Translations under genes and position numbers: made by a program | NCBI GenBank assembly: GCA_008508345.1 | Contig: QNGE01003057.1 | Span: 1 to 64,000, forward strand | DNA length: 64,000 nucleotides | Direction: 5' to 3' | Source of the DNA: Paragonimus westermani | Lineage: Eukaryota; Platyhelminthes; Trematoda; Plagiorchiida; Troglotrematidae | The notes under the pieces: model-generated | Databases searched by the model: none | Seen by the model: only the letters and a program-made list of their open reading frames with translations | What the model was told of the DNA's origin: nothing | Part shown: positions 25,201 to 40,200 of the stretch, one piece after another | How positions within the stretch are numbered: the stretch's first letter is position 1 | Layout of the letters: each line of letters opens with the position of its first letter

Positions 25201-28200
25201 AACGCGAAAACACCTGATTTACATGAAGAAAGGAAAGCAAGTAACTGAAAAAGTGAACCTATTTATTAGCCAATCAACTTTGCTGGTCACCAAGACATTA
25301 ATTTAAACGATTGTGCGCAGTTCATTAGTTACCTTTATTGCAATTTTGCAAATCATGTGGTATGGACACAATCTATCGAAATATTCATACCGGTCATTTT
25401 TGCGCAGTTTAAGCTGTGAGTACGCCGTTGGGTTAAAATCATCCCAACTACTGATGGAAATTCTGTAAATGTATTTTCCGTGAACTTCACAGGTTATTGG
25501 GTTCCGAGTGACGTATCGTTCATGGCGATAAACTTTGTACCTGAGTAGACTACTCGGTTCAGAGGAGAGTGCGAGCTGTAACGTACACTAACCCCTCATT
25601 CACAGCCCCACTACCTACTATGACAGTGTTGTGTCCGTTAGATTTTCCAGTCGATGACATGTGTGATCACGACAGCCCCGATCTGACAGCCGACAACAAC
25701 CAATCACAATTATTATGTGGTTCTGTGACGAAGTCGTTGCCTTCTAATCTCATGGCTTTAGACAACCCTTAATGAGCCTGATTAATGATATCCACCCAGT
25801 GTGAACATGAAGAAAGTTGATAGGTGGTCACTGTCCTTGAATTTCTCTCAGTCGTTCATTTCACGCCCATATTCAAAAACAAGAGAATTACACCAAAGTT
25901 TCTCACTACAGAATAATGATGGTCAGTCAGAACAGCCTGTCCCCCTATTGTCGACAGGCTGGCAATGTCCTTCTGTAAAAAGCAAGACTAGCAACAGTCA
26001 GGTACTGTGCCCACTACCCCTTCTGCTTGGGTGTTAAAATGCACCGAGAAGCCATTTATCCCAATGGTTGTTCAGACTGACGACGATTGCATGCATAAAC
26101 TAATTTGTTGTTACTCGTAAATTACCTCAAGTGTACTTAAAGAAACCTTTGAATGCGGCCCATGCGTTTTTAAATAGGTTGGATTGTTTGTTTCAAAAAG
26201 CAACGTGTTTTCCTACTTCAAAAGCAGAAGGTTTCAACTGTATATAATGTGAACTGAATTTGGGGAATTTAGGTTGTTTCTAATTGAGCATCACCCACAT
26301 CTGGTAGCAGTTCACTCATTCAGATAAGTGTCTGGACCAGCCCACTTCGTACATAAGCAATAGACTGGAGTTTTGCCGACAATAAAGTTCACCAGTAGCG
26401 CATGTTCTCGCCCGAGTCCGAAGTTACACTCCGACTGTCCTGTTTATGAGACTGGCGTGTTAACCACAACACCATTGAGCTCACATTAATCATGACCGAT
26501 CAATCACATTCAAGGCCCTCAACCCCACCAGTGTGTGAATAGTGTTGAGGCTGTCCGATCGTTTCGACTGCAGACATTAACTGTCCTGTTAACTGTAGCC
26601 TGTAGCCCTGTGATCAGAAATTTCTCAAATTTTGGCTGGGACAAGGATATGCGTTACTGGTAAGCTCTGATGAGAGCGAAACTCGAGTCTAGTGATTTCA
26701 CGTGAGGTGTACTGGTCGAAAGGCATAGCCAAATGCAAAGACCGTGATCAAATGGGGGTGATGTTCAAGCTGAAATAATCTAACTCCCGGAATTCAATTC
26801 AAACGTTACAAGTGGTCAGAAAAATGTGAAATATTAGGTTCAGTGTCACCTTAGTACTTTACTTCCAAGTTCTCCAATTGTTACTAACTGATAAACAGGT
26901 CGGTGTGTTGCCGGACAAAACACAAACCCTGACCAAACAAACCGGCCTTGTGGAGGGTACATCCAATCCTGTGTTCAACGACAGTATCAATCTGGATTTG
27001 AGCAAATCGAAACATGCTCGACGGATTTTATTGACCGCATTCGCACAACACTCAAAAGAAGGCAAGCCGTGAGTTACTAATCATTGATAAGTATATGTTG
27101 TTACTTAAGTAAACCTTATGGTTGGCTTTGTGGTGTTTATTTACTTGTTCAATCGTTACACATCAGTAGTAGTAGACGGAACAACGAAAGTTATACACTG
27201 TGTGTTGGTTGACTGAATTGCGGATGAGTTCTTATATTATACGACAAGTTTTCCTCATCTCCGAAAAGTTATGTTGCCACTCCGGGTTTTTTGAGCATGT
27301 GTACTTTCAAGCAGTCGATTACCCTGAGTGACCACCACAGAATATAGATGCAAAAGAAATCACATGAGATAAACTTATTTCTGACAGTCACCTCCATTAA
27401 AACAGACTCGGATTGGAAAAAATCACAGAAAATATCGGTCTACGATTTAACGCTTTTAAACCATGTTCTTGTTGGAAGGCAAGAAAAAAATTGCCTAATT
27501 TTTTATATTTGGAGTTCATAGTATCGATTCAAAACTTTCACCAAGATGTGAACCACAAATCTTTTGATATACGTCCAGACAACCGTGGATACTCGTTTCA
27601 TAGTGTGATAGACACTCCTCCGTAAAGATAAGGACAAACCAATGCATTTTCTATCATACCTTGGAATTCTTGTCTTCAATACTGTTTAGTTGAAGCTGAC
27701 TTAATTTTACGATAACGCTGGCCTAAATTCCAAACCAGCTGTTATTCTCTGTGACGAAATTCGAAACACTCTACCAGAATCTTGACTCTGGACATCTTTA
27801 TCCAAAGAACAACAGTGCAGCTACCTGCTTACAAGACTTCAATTCATGCTACACTAACGTATTAACTATTACTCATTTATATTTATTCAGTCAACTCTGA
27901 ATTCGTACTTAAATGAATCTCGTGACGGCGTACCAATATAAGGGGAGTTTTAGAAACCAGATTAATGATAACTTTCGTAAAAAAAATTAACAACCATAAT
28001 CGTGTAATCAAACTCAACTTTTGTTGCAGTTTTTGTAGTGTCATAGACAATACGGTCAGCTTCTTTCTAAAAGTAACATTGTGCCTGAGTTCCGTTCTCG
28101 TTGTAAATCGTCAGTTATGCACATCCATATCGTGATGGGAATGAAACTCCGGCACACGTTTACTGGATGGTCTTGTTGGCCACTGCTGCTGTAATCTCTC

Positions 28201-31200
28201 AATAGACATGAGTGAACTATCATATACAAACGCTCACATAGATTCGCTTGAAAACAATGGTCAGGTTAACCGACTGTTTTGAATTTAGACGAATAAACTG
28301 CCCCGTCAACTTCAGTCGACTCATCCATAGATGTAACTCTAAGTCGGAAACTGAACATGTTCAGCTTTATTTTGATTACCAGTCAGAATTAGGAGACTTT
28401 AGTTTATATACTTTGATAAGAATATGGACAACTAACAAGAAATGACAGAAGCGAAACTCAAAGTGAATGCTTCTTTTTGTAAACAGCTGGCTGAAAGGTC
28501 CATGACGATGCGAAATCGCCATCAACTGTGAATGAAGTTCAAGTGACATCAAAAAATGGTGTGCTACTCACGAGTAGTTTCTATCTTTCTGTTCGTTCAT
28601 TAGTATCTGTGAAGAACCAAAAATCTAATACAAGTGTATTCTCTTTATATCACGTTCTCTAACAAACAAAATTTTATGGACACAGTACACACGTGACTAC
28701 ATATAATCCAACGGTTATTAAAAATTAAACATGTTGTCGTTAGCGGAATAGAGCGAACAAATCAAATACAACTTAGTTTGTTTTGACACAGTATACACTA
28801 AATTCCCCTATTCTGACCGTCTTCAATAGAGTGACAGATTAGATGTAATATCATCTTCCTAATTCTAGACGTGACAGGCCCAAAAGCTGAATTGTCTGCT
28901 AGACAAGGTTGACACTGTTAAGAAAATTAATTATATAAGAGAATAAACGGAATTACTGTTATCTTTACTGAGAGAATGAGGCACCGCTTGGTGGAATGAC
29001 AGATAAGTTACAAACCACACTTCGTTGTCTAAACAGATGTCATCTTATTCATGCTGTCCTAGAACGAAATTTAGTAGTTCACTCAGGAAATTAGTTTGTT
29101 CTGTAAAAGCGACAGACAGGTGGAATAGCGATTATTCTGTCAAGTTAACGTGCAGGTTTGTTTGTCGTTTGTTGACATGTTCTTCCCTAATACTGAGTGG
29201 TCGGTAAAATTGAGTTCATCTTATCCGTGATCCGCATTGATACTTTGGTATTAAAAAGGAATGACTGTTATTGCTATGGAGAAAATACGTTCCTCTGTGG
29301 AAAGAGATTTTTCACTTTGGAAACGGTTAACAAGGTGAGCAGATCGTTCGATAAATGCCGCCTCTTTTGTATGGTCGACTTGGGATCACATGCAAAGTTA
29401 GAAGTCAGACTGTCTAGCTCTAGTGCTTAGGCAGACGGGCAAAAACTTTAGCAGAATAAATCACTGACCCTAGAAGCAAATGTTTACTCTTGTGTGCAAA
29501 ATGTACCTTCTCTGCTCGGGATCTAATCTATTGTCGAACCAAATGGAAGCGAAACACACTGTGAGCAAATGAGGCAATTGACTGTTGCTGGTTTTCTGTT
29601 GACATCAGCTATTTTTTCTCACCACTGCTGAAGACAGTGTTATGATGGTTTTGTCTATCGATGGACTGAAACATAGTCCAATGGAAAGAGTGTGCTTGTG
29701 ATTCTTCATTCATAGCTGTAATGGTTCGAGCTATGAAGAGTTGCAGCATGCATTTCACAAGAAAAGACCATATCCTGCAAGGATTAGGTAAATTGCGGGT
29801 AGAAAAAGTATTTAAGCAGTAGTGCAGTAGGTTGTGAGGCAGATCCTGTACCAGTGGACATGTCTAACATGTCACAGCCGAAGAGTAAAATTGCTACCAT
29901 ACGTTTTTTGTTGAACTCTACAGGCAAGCGGGCGTTATGCCATTGTGAGCGAAACGCCATTTGAAATCGATTGATTACGTAATAACCTAGAACACTTCTG
30001 AATATCTAAATCAGAAGGAGACAGTGTATTTCTGTGGTAGTCTGGTGTATTGATTTCATGAAACAGTTCAGAGTAAGTAGAAGTGACCAAATGCATTCTC
30101 TTTCCTACTGATTTTGTTGGTCGTGTACTGCCCACCATGGCTTTATGTTGACTGCTACATGCTGTTTCCGAAATTTCAAAACGAGTTTACATAAACATCA
30201 AACAAGCAAAAATTTTCCATGGTGATCTATCTAATGTGTGGATGAATACGGATAAGGATTCCACACATTCACTACAGTAGTAATCGAGTTACAGTGTTAA
30301 TTCTGCAAAATATTTCCTGAGAAATATTCCTGAGAAAGACCATCCAAAGTGGTTGAAACTTAGAGTATTACAACTTGCTCCTAACGTTGTGTTATTCTCA
30401 AACTGTTTATCAATAACATGATAAACATGACGCCTTATTTGTTCGACTTCTTTCGTACTAAATTTGATGCGGATATTTTACCATTGTATGAAAAGGTTCA
30501 CATGAGTTTTTACTTCTACACATATAGATAGGCCAGGTAAAGGTATCTCCCTGGTGCTACAAATGGACAGTAGTTTCTAAGCTTGATGTCGACAAGAAGA
30601 AAAATTGGACTCGAGGCATACAAACATCAGTAACTCAGCACACTGATAGAATACCACATCTCCTTTTACAATTTCTCCACGATATTCCATCATATAAGCG
30701 GTCTACATGAAGTTTCTGTACTGCGAATAAGGGTGCACGATATTAAGTCAGTATGAGAAGTGCCATGTGTTTCAGGTTTGTTGATGGGCAAACATTTAAA
30801 CAAGTTAAATTGTTACAAAGCTTCTAGGCAATTCGGCTGTGACCATTTTCCCTGGCTTCGCAACACACACAGCTGAAGATATGCAGGTGACGGCCATGCC
30901 CATATCCCCATTACAACATTGCTTGAAACTGATTGCTATGGCCCAAATATAAAGCGGTGTGTGGTGTTTCGTTCCTGTTGGAAGAAGATCTTACGATTGC
31001 CCCAGATTAATGTGAGTTTATGTAAACACCGGGGTTATTATAGAGGTAAAGGAAGTGGACGTTTATATTTCGACAGCTTGTAGGACGTTTAATCGTTTTT
31101 GCCATGTCTTTTTTTTAAATGTTCCTTTACCAGTAAACTTTGAAAGTTTTTTTCATTTGGTCTGAATACTGTTCGAAGCAAACTTGCTGAGGTGCTGTTG

Positions 31201-34200
31201 AACATGCGCACATCCCAGAGGCGCCAAACACAATGGTTCACCTTAATCAACAGAATTCACCTGAAAGTTTCGGTTATCATCTGCAGTACGGATACCTGTT
31301 CCAGATTCCTCGCTGCCACACATCTGGTTTACATAAGAACTAAAGTTATCGAGCCGTCTCTCAAGGCGCTTCAAAGATTAAGAACAGAATCCAACATTGT
31401 CCCGTTGAAAAACTTAAGTCCACCTGACCTGACAAATGGACGCCGTTCAACTTCACAACGGCCCAGTGAAACGGATAGGTTCCAAGTTGAATACGCACTC
31501 ACAATCGCATTCCAGCCTGAATAGTGTAAATTGCTGGTGTAACACAAAGACGGGTTTATGACTAGTATGGACTGTTAACTCTGCACAGTATTCTGAGTGA
31601 CGTTCAGTTCATGCGGATGGTGCGCTTTGTTATACCCTACGCCTCAGTTAATATCATGAGCTCAATTATATTAACCCTGTGGTGTCCCATCCGCATAAAG
31701 GCATGCACACAATGCATGAAAACTATAGTCAGTGTGGGTCTTTACTCGATAACTGGAATCACTACGGGTGGTGACTGAACTTACCTACTGTAGACAGATT
31801 GTGCTCTGTAAACCTGATACATTAAACGTGATTACTGTTATTAGTTGGCTTGGTTGATCACAGGGTGTCGAATCAAAAACAGCTCGTGGAACCCCATCAG
31901 CTTGACAGTTTTGGCAGAAACGGCTTCTGTTCGAAAGGTTCACCGTGTAGGTGTGAACGTATCAATAAATGGGAGTCTTTAAAAAAGTGGGAAAGTAAGG
32001 AAAGCATACTTGGGAATCAACTATAATTTCTGACAGTATTAAGGAAAAAGCAGCATGGTGCTGTATTGCCCTACTGCATAAAAATGAGTTACTGTAGAAG
32101 CAAACTTCTTTTCCGCACCGGGAGAATTGTGTACTGTCAACTGCACAGATAGCGCCAGTCTGAAACGAAAACTTGGAATAACTCATCACATATTCACGTC
32201 ATAACACTAATGATTATGTGCTGGTTTATTCACACGATACGACCCGGCTAACATGTAAAGTGAAGAGGCTCAGCGAATCCCACACTGTACCCAGTGCAGA
32301 AACGTGTGTTGGTTCTTCGGATAACCTGAACCGCTACTTCGCTCGGTAAACCCAGACGGCTGAGAAAACTAATTATCCATGAAACCCCACATGAAATCAT
32401 CTATGACTTTGCATTTCGCAAACCAACTGACATAACTGGTCAACATGTTGACAAATCTCTGTCAGAAGAGATGCTTCTAGAATTGCTCTCTTTTATTTGT
32501 TGTCAGTATATTTTCGCGCACGTTTTCCCCGCTGTCCGCGTTCCTTTGGTACTGAAACAATGATACCCAGTCGTTTGTCTTTCTGTCACTTTCCAAGTGA
32601 ATTTTGCATACCCCATTTTTTACCATCTGTCAAACTCTGCAGGAGTTGTCTCCTGTTGACCCGAACTTTTGCTTCACATCCGCGCATAAAGTTGACCGGA
32701 TCACGGTTACCCACGTATCGGCAACACTGTGCACGTACACACATGTAGGAAATGTCCGGTAACTTGAACGTATACGTATAGCTGAGTATAAGGCCGTCTC
32801 CGGTCTGAAGTGATGAACTATGGTTGATGTAGTGTGTGATTTGCAACAAGGAACTTAGCGGATATAAACATGATCTGACCTAGTAAGTTACAATAAAGAA
32901 AGTTCAACCTAGAATGAAATATCCTTTTTGGGAATAAACGCAATAAATAGAAATATGTAGAAAAGCACCTCGGGTGTGCTCTTATTTGACACGGCCGTTA
33001 TGGGCGATCAAATTATTGCGAGTGGATAACGTTGAGACTAAAAATCATGCAGTGCCTATAATGTTCGTCAAAATTTTTGTATTTTAGTTTTGAAAACTGT
33101 CAACACACTTCAATTCGCTTTGGAATGCACAAGTTTGTATGTGGCTAGTAATCATCTCATTAGTTTCGGTAGTGGGTCATAGACTGGCCACAGTGTCCTT
33201 ACAGTTGGTTTTCACTTACCGGAATTTAGAGCTCAAAATCCTGGAATGTAGCAACCGATTAAATTTTGAGTACCCGTGGCAAGAATATGCATTACTGATG
33301 AGCTCTGATGAGAGCGAAACTCGAGTCTAGTGCTTCTTTTCGAATAAGGCTGGCTGCAAAGTCTATCTGAATGCGAACGCTGCGATCAAATGTGAGTGAT
33401 GATCAACTTGAAAATAAATCAAGCTCCCAACTACTCATCAGTAATTCCGGTTTGTCTGTGACTGAAAGTTTCCAATTGTCTAGATGAGATTCTCTAGAAA
33501 CCAAATTCAACGGGATAATCAAAGGACTGGTGTTCTGCAGCGAGTGAGTTAACACATAACTGATCTTCCATCATTAATCCGTAACGTTAGAAATGAATGT
33601 CGTTTGAGTTCGTCTCTCACCAAAATCAATATACCAGTTGGTCTTGGAAACAGCTTTTCTGGAAAATCGAGATTACCTGGTAAGAGGTTCTATTTCTGGA
33701 ACTTACTGAAGGAAATCGACTGAAAACAAAGCTAATCATGACTCTACACATTGGTTTCTGACGTAAAAACAATCGACCGGTCGCTTTGTAGGTTCCACCT
33801 CAGTCCGTAAGCCATCCTGTTCCTATCCCAATTTTGTTCAATAGGTGTTGGGACAGTGCATTTTTTGTAGGTTACCGTTCACGCATATTCAGCCATCTAG
33901 AAACATTGCAGTTCTGCACCGCAAATCGATCCAGCACACTCGATTCTGAAAATGTAAGGAATACGTTTGTCTTCTTCTAGTCCATTATCCAACACAGCTA
34001 ACAGACGAACTGGGCTCCTCCGGTAACGGTACAAGGTAATTAGTCACTTTCTTACGGTTGTCAGTATTCGTTTCCAGACTAGCCTTTCCTAGTGGCCCAA
34101 GCCGGAGGACGTCTGTTTATAACACCCATCACAAAGGTCTTACGTTGAACCATTTGCAGGTCCACGAGCACACTCGATACCATTTGGAAGAAGAAAAGAA

Positions 34201-37200
34201 CGAAACTGGAATGGAGGCCTTTGTGGTTCAGCCGGCCAATACTGGTTAGCGAGAACGTTGAATAGTATAAAACCGAAACTTTAGCTCCCAAAAGCAAAAA
34301 CCGATAGATCCCGGTGGAAAGACGAAGTTTTAAAAGAAATGGCTCAATGTAGGCCTGTATACTGATTTCCTCCATATGCATGTTGGACGAGAAACGAACC
34401 TTTAAACTTGGACTAAAAGCTGACCGAAATCCTTGACATATAATGCACTAAAAAATCAAAAGAGACAAACAGAAGACCATCATGATTCCAAAAAAGTGGG
34501 CGAGTAGTCTACGAAACGTAGACGGTTTTTATGTGACACAAAAAATGACAACTTATTGAGCCATTCCTATGTTGACGGTTCGTCAAGAGTAGGTCAGGAA
34601 TGCACCAATTCGAGAATAACAGCGCATTCGTGATAAGACTTGTTGAAACGTCATGTTTACGTTACCACATGCTATGGCGTCCGCATGTCACACGTGCAGC
34701 TTGCGCTTGAGTATATACCACAGTACAACCTTTTAGTGAAATTTTGAAAGTCCGCACGCACCATAATCTGCCGGTTTGGGCAAGTAACCTTCCCAGATTT
34801 GACAGTGACATTAACATGCGTAAAAGTTCACTTGGATAGCATTCATTAGGACTTCGTTTACCGGTTTTTACCTGACCGTAAAACAGTCGTTTTGGGTTTC
34901 GTTCGTTGGCCGTCCGACGGTCAACGAAGACAGTTGAGTGTTAGTGTAATTCAGGTTCTGTCTCTCCCTGCTGGATAAAATAATTCAGTGTCCGGAATCA
35001 CGTCCGTCCAATTGAATCCTGGGAGGCACCTCAAAATTTGCATGTGGAAATGGTTCAGATATAGCACACATAGCTGGTACAATTTCTGCAGAATGGTAAC
35101 ACAGTAGGTGGGCAATTTTATTTCTAAATTGAAGCAGCAGCCTTTCTACGCACGTCGTTCACTATGTCCGGAGACAGCATCAACTAGGACTAAGGCAGTT
35201 CTTATCTTATGTTTCATGCTTAGGTTCAATAATACAGCTACCCAAGTAACAGAAATCTTAGCAGACAAACAATAACTCCACCGACAAAGATCTCACTTAT
35301 AGGCGTGGTACTCCATCCGATGGGACATTTCCTCTTCCATGCCGGTGAATACAAAATCCATGACTATTCACCAGAAAAGATCAATGTCAGCTCCTATCCC
35401 ACAGACGCACCTATTCGAACTGCGTCCTAACTTTCGTGATGACATCCCAACAAATGTGCAATGTGCATGGGAATGAGCTAGCTAACCTTCGAAGCCAAAA
35501 GAACTTACTTACTCAGTATTTTGTTCAGTATGCTTACCAGCTCCAGTGCTATTGCCTCGAAACACGAGTAGGAACGCACAGTTTAGAGTCCGGTAGAATT
35601 TTTTCACACTTACTGATAGAATTTCACAGTCTGGACAAGTAATTCCACCGCTTTCAGTATCATCTACGTATCATTTTTGAGCGAAATATTTTCTGTAAAA
35701 ACAGAAACCTTTCTTCATTCGAAACCACAAAATAACTGGTAGAACAAAACTCATCCGACGAACCATAAGAAGTGCGTCAACCCAAAATTTTTGTCACACG
35801 TGAGTTGGAATATTCACTGCTCGTCTGTACAATTGCAAATCTGCACGATTGCCTCACATAACACTGTATCCGCAAGTGTAAATTTGTATCACAAGAACCA
35901 CAAGCTTTTGTGCGCATTTTGTCTCTTCTATGTAGTGCAGCAACTCAAGACCTCTTCGGAAAGACCCTACGAAAATGGCTTCTAGGTGAAACCACTTTGC
36001 AAGTTGATATTAGAAAAGGGTAGGATTGGTCTCAATATAACAATGAACTTGGGGGTTCTGGTGTCCCAACAAACTTGGATTTTGTTTACTTTCTGGTTTG
36101 AATCTTTTGAAGCGCTTCTTTGTTGAAACTCCATGTTTAAGAAAATCAAACAAACCACTCATGAATTCCGTCCTAATGTGCGTTACTTACAGTGAATTGC
36201 AAACGTCACTGAGGATCTATCAAAACAAGTGTTTCAACAAATGGCGGGCAGATCCTGAATGTATTGACTGATGAGACATAAAGTGGTTTACCAAATAAGA
36301 GAACAGAAATACGATTATGGGATTTCTCATGGCAGTAGTGTTAGTAAACCACTTAACTCAAACACTTTCAGTGAAGTTCAGTGTTATGGAGATGAATATT
36401 TCAGTAAGTTTTCGGTTGAAACATTTCTACTCAATTTCTAACCAATGTTTGATCAGACAAAAATCTAATCTGAAGAAGGTGCTGTTAAATTTCAGCGAAA
36501 GCTAAATAAAACCATCATTTAATAGGTAGAAGTTGTCTCGGCCATTTCAGTAGTTTGTAGATATGTCTGAGGCTGTAGGTCAAATCCACACGGTACAAAC
36601 ATTTCACCTACTTCGACACTCACTCAAACTTCTAATGATCTGAATGTCAGTCTTTGCAAACGATGTATAACACTACTGTCGTGTATCGTAGCAAATGCCA
36701 AGACAAGAGTAAGATCACCAAATTAACCACACCTTAAATAGGCAGAAATCCAATGAACCTCAAAATCGTCCCCAGTAAGCCAACCAACGACTCCAGACTA
36801 AATGTTGTTGCAGTGTTTTAAGAACCCCGTAAAAAAACGTAAATTTTCCAATAGAAAATACAAAGCTGGAGCTTGTAGAGATCCTTTTGTTGACCTGTTC
36901 GAATAACACCATCCATTGAGGAAAAGACTAGTTGTGCGAGCCCTATGCTAAATAACAAACGAAGGGGGGTTAGGTCACTGCGAAATCTTTGGGCAGAAAT
37001 CACTAATCTCCGCGATAAACTCATAAGAGGACGACGTAGAGGAAACTCAACTAGTAATTGTTCATAACGGTCTGTCGTACACCGAATTTTTATTCTAAAT
37101 ATCGGATCCTTAAGGGAATGAGAAATCAGTTCGGTTAGTTCACATAATAACCGAAAATCTTACTCTTCTATTGTTCCGGTGAAAAAAGTTGATTGTTGAT

Positions 37201-40200
37201 TTTGTTTTATTTCAGTAGTCGAGTTGGATTTAAGGTACTGAATGATTTTCGGTAAGTCAAACTAACTGACACGGGCAACTGTCTTGAAATCTCGCACACT
37301 GATAACAGTGTCACATGCCTTCGCACTGTCATATATCCAGATGAATTTTCAGAAATCATAACTTTGATATTTGAGACATTAAAGGATATGTCATAAATCA
37401 CTCAAGCGTGAACCGCCCCTGCTTACTTTATGTATAATTGCAGATGCCACTCACATTGTTACCTGACGTGTGTGATTCCGAGATATGACTGTTTCGTTGT
37501 CATGTCCGAAAATGTTGTGATTGAGTTAATTACCCTCATAATATGGTCTGCTGAACTTTGTTATTTTCGGTTCATTCAATGATTTCTATGCCACAAATAT
37601 CACTTGCACACATTGTGAAAATTACAAGTCATTAGACCATATCAATATTGAGTTTCTTTCTTTTCTTGGAGTACACGTCAACCTCCTTAGTCGGAGTTAA
37701 ATTCCAGCCAATAGGCATTTGGGAATGGTGCATCGGCTACCCGTCAGCGGGACCGATCCACGTCAGTGTAGAATAATCCCAGTTAAAACGGAGGTCACGA
37801 GTTCTTATGAGTACTGCTCAGAGCACAAACTCCACTGAATGGAGAATATATCCTTCACTAAATCACTGTTCTTCTTTCCAGACGTTCTTTGCACGCATAC
37901 ACTACAAAGCTGCCTGAGATATGCACAAAGTTCCACAGTTGTAAGCAATTAAATGGTCAACCCTGCCACTCCAGTTTGATAGAAACCGGTCGCTATTGTC
38001 CTGAGCGAACAAATTGGGGAATGCGTTTCGTTATGGTGTAAACATGTAACGTAAGTGCCACTGACGATTATAGATAGAAGTTCAGGTATTTTCATTCGCG
38101 TGTGGTACATGTGGAATAAATGTCGAAGGGACCAACGAAAGAGTTCGTTGAGACATGGACAAGAGATCAAATTTGGGTTGTGTACAGTGCTACTTATCCT
38201 TAACAGCTGTGAAATTTCAGTCTAATGCTTCTCTAGAAAGGTGACATCAACGTTTACTTTCATCCACAAACTTGGGTCAAATCCCTGTTTACGTTTTATG
38301 ATTCTGAGTGTCCATCTAATTTTGTGGTTTTCGACCGACTGAGAAGAATAGCCTGTTGGGCTATGGATCGCAATTAATTAGACAATTACTGTTTCACCTC
38401 TGGTGGACTCGGTCAACCAACCATTATTCACAGGCGGAGAGATTCAGATCTTAACTGTGACACTTCAGTCATGATGAGTGTCAAATAACCGTTGTACAAG
38501 TCGATAGTGTGGTCTTCCGAAAACATGGACAGGAGGTCCATCCACAGTCTTCCTTTTCACAGTTATAACTGACAAAAAGCCAACAAATTTTAGAATGACA
38601 ACAATACTGTGCCTGATTGTTGTCTTATTCAAATGTGTACAAGCGGTTTCGTTGCTACTCCTCAGTAATCACTATACCCCTACTATTAAATTCATTCGGA
38701 GGACCTTACAAGGAAGTAATCTCACCGTAATCCGAACCAAAATTTGTGAGCAATTGGCATAGTTACTGAATAACGGGGAGCATATTCAGTCAACAGGAAG
38801 CGCCTACCCAGACAATGAATTGGCTTTCCAGGAAACATGACTTGTGGTGCACACGGAATGACAAGTATAGAGACAGAATGGTCACAAGTGGTGTATATTT
38901 CATGTAACTGGGTACCATGTTATTAAATTCACGGCATTATCATCCTACAGTTAAACTGACCGCACCGAAAATTTGAGCGGCCTGACCTTCATTATTCAGG
39001 GTCGCGTTATAGTATGGCTTAACACACCAGATTTTAACTGACGGCCTTACAGAACATGGTATACATGGGACACAATTCGGATGAGAGAAAAGTCCACCGT
39101 GAAGTAATTGCTTGGATATAATGCACAATAACTCCAGCAGTCAATCATGATAATGAGGATTCGTAATGTTTGGAAACTGGTTAAAACAAATTTCAGTAGA
39201 ATGAACAGTGCTAATCTGCTAAATTCAGCTGAGCAGCACCAGACGAACTAGCAACAACTGAGATTAACAAAGCAGACATATCGGACGTCCCAAAATTAAC
39301 ATTTCGGCCTCAGAATTTGGACAAGCGTACTGGGCGTCGTGCTTACATTAAACGCACATTACTTACTGTATTCGGTCCTCTTATCATTAGTGGGTGGAAA
39401 TACAACCAACTGTAACAAATAAATCAGAGTAAAGTAGTTCACGAGATTTTCTTGTTAGATTGAGCGTTGCCAATCGGGGTTTCTGATTGGTTCTCGGAGG
39501 GCGGTGCCACTGAATAGACGGGTTTGTGTTCACAGTGGTTACATATTACCTGTCGACTAACGGGGAAAATAGTTTACACAACCAGAGAACAGTCCACAGC
39601 CTTTAGGGATACTATTGTATACACTTCCATGCCCCCATCAACCGACAAGAGAAGGAAGAAATTCATTAACTGGGAAGCACGTGAAAAGGCTCGCCAAGCA
39701 CATGTCATGTGATGTGAACGATCTAGTGCGTTAAACTTAGGGCAGTGAAACGTTCATATCTTAACAGAAGACATCCTCGTTAGACTGCCTAACGATCTGA
39801 CTTTTACTTACAACTGAGTGATGATCAGTGTTTCGATAGGAGTATTTGGCCCTACTTATTACAAGGTCGAACGACCACAGATAATCCTGTTTGCCACATA
39901 AAAGGCATGATTGTAATCGTTATTTCGGTTTGAACAATCATGCGCATCACCAATAAGCTCTAAGGAACCAGTGCAATTTCAACTTTTCTGTCACTCTTTA
40001 GAAGTTGGCCGGATCAAACGTCTGTATAGGCCAGAAATTAGTGAGTAGCTGAGAAAGACCTTCAATTATTATTATTATTCATTATTTAATGAAAAACCGT
40101 TGCGGATAAAGATATATCATCAATAGGACTGATAACCATGCCTGAAAGGGTTTCGAATAGGTGGTGTGGTCAGTGGCGCAAAAACCACAGACGTGTACCT

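Larger units (their letters stand above)
15413..26898 (+). other. Intron 3 (11486 nt)
   Basis: From GTGAGT to an acceptor ending AACAG, with a near-perfect branch site TACTAAC at 26882-26888. It contains the EN-RT fossil (17.32-19.67 kb, antisense), the hammerhead-bearing inverted repeat (20.11-20.54 kb) and the repeat copy at 26.40-26.79 kb, the end of which lies about 100 nt from exon 4. Open frames at 22298-22555, 22924-23247, 25569-25772 and 25801-26037 have no domain, and an exon there would interrupt the C2 fold. Confidence 0.7.

Noticed and set aside
25569..26037. Two adjacent plus-strand open frames in different phases
   Set aside because: No domain, no convincing intron between them, and no place in the gene model.
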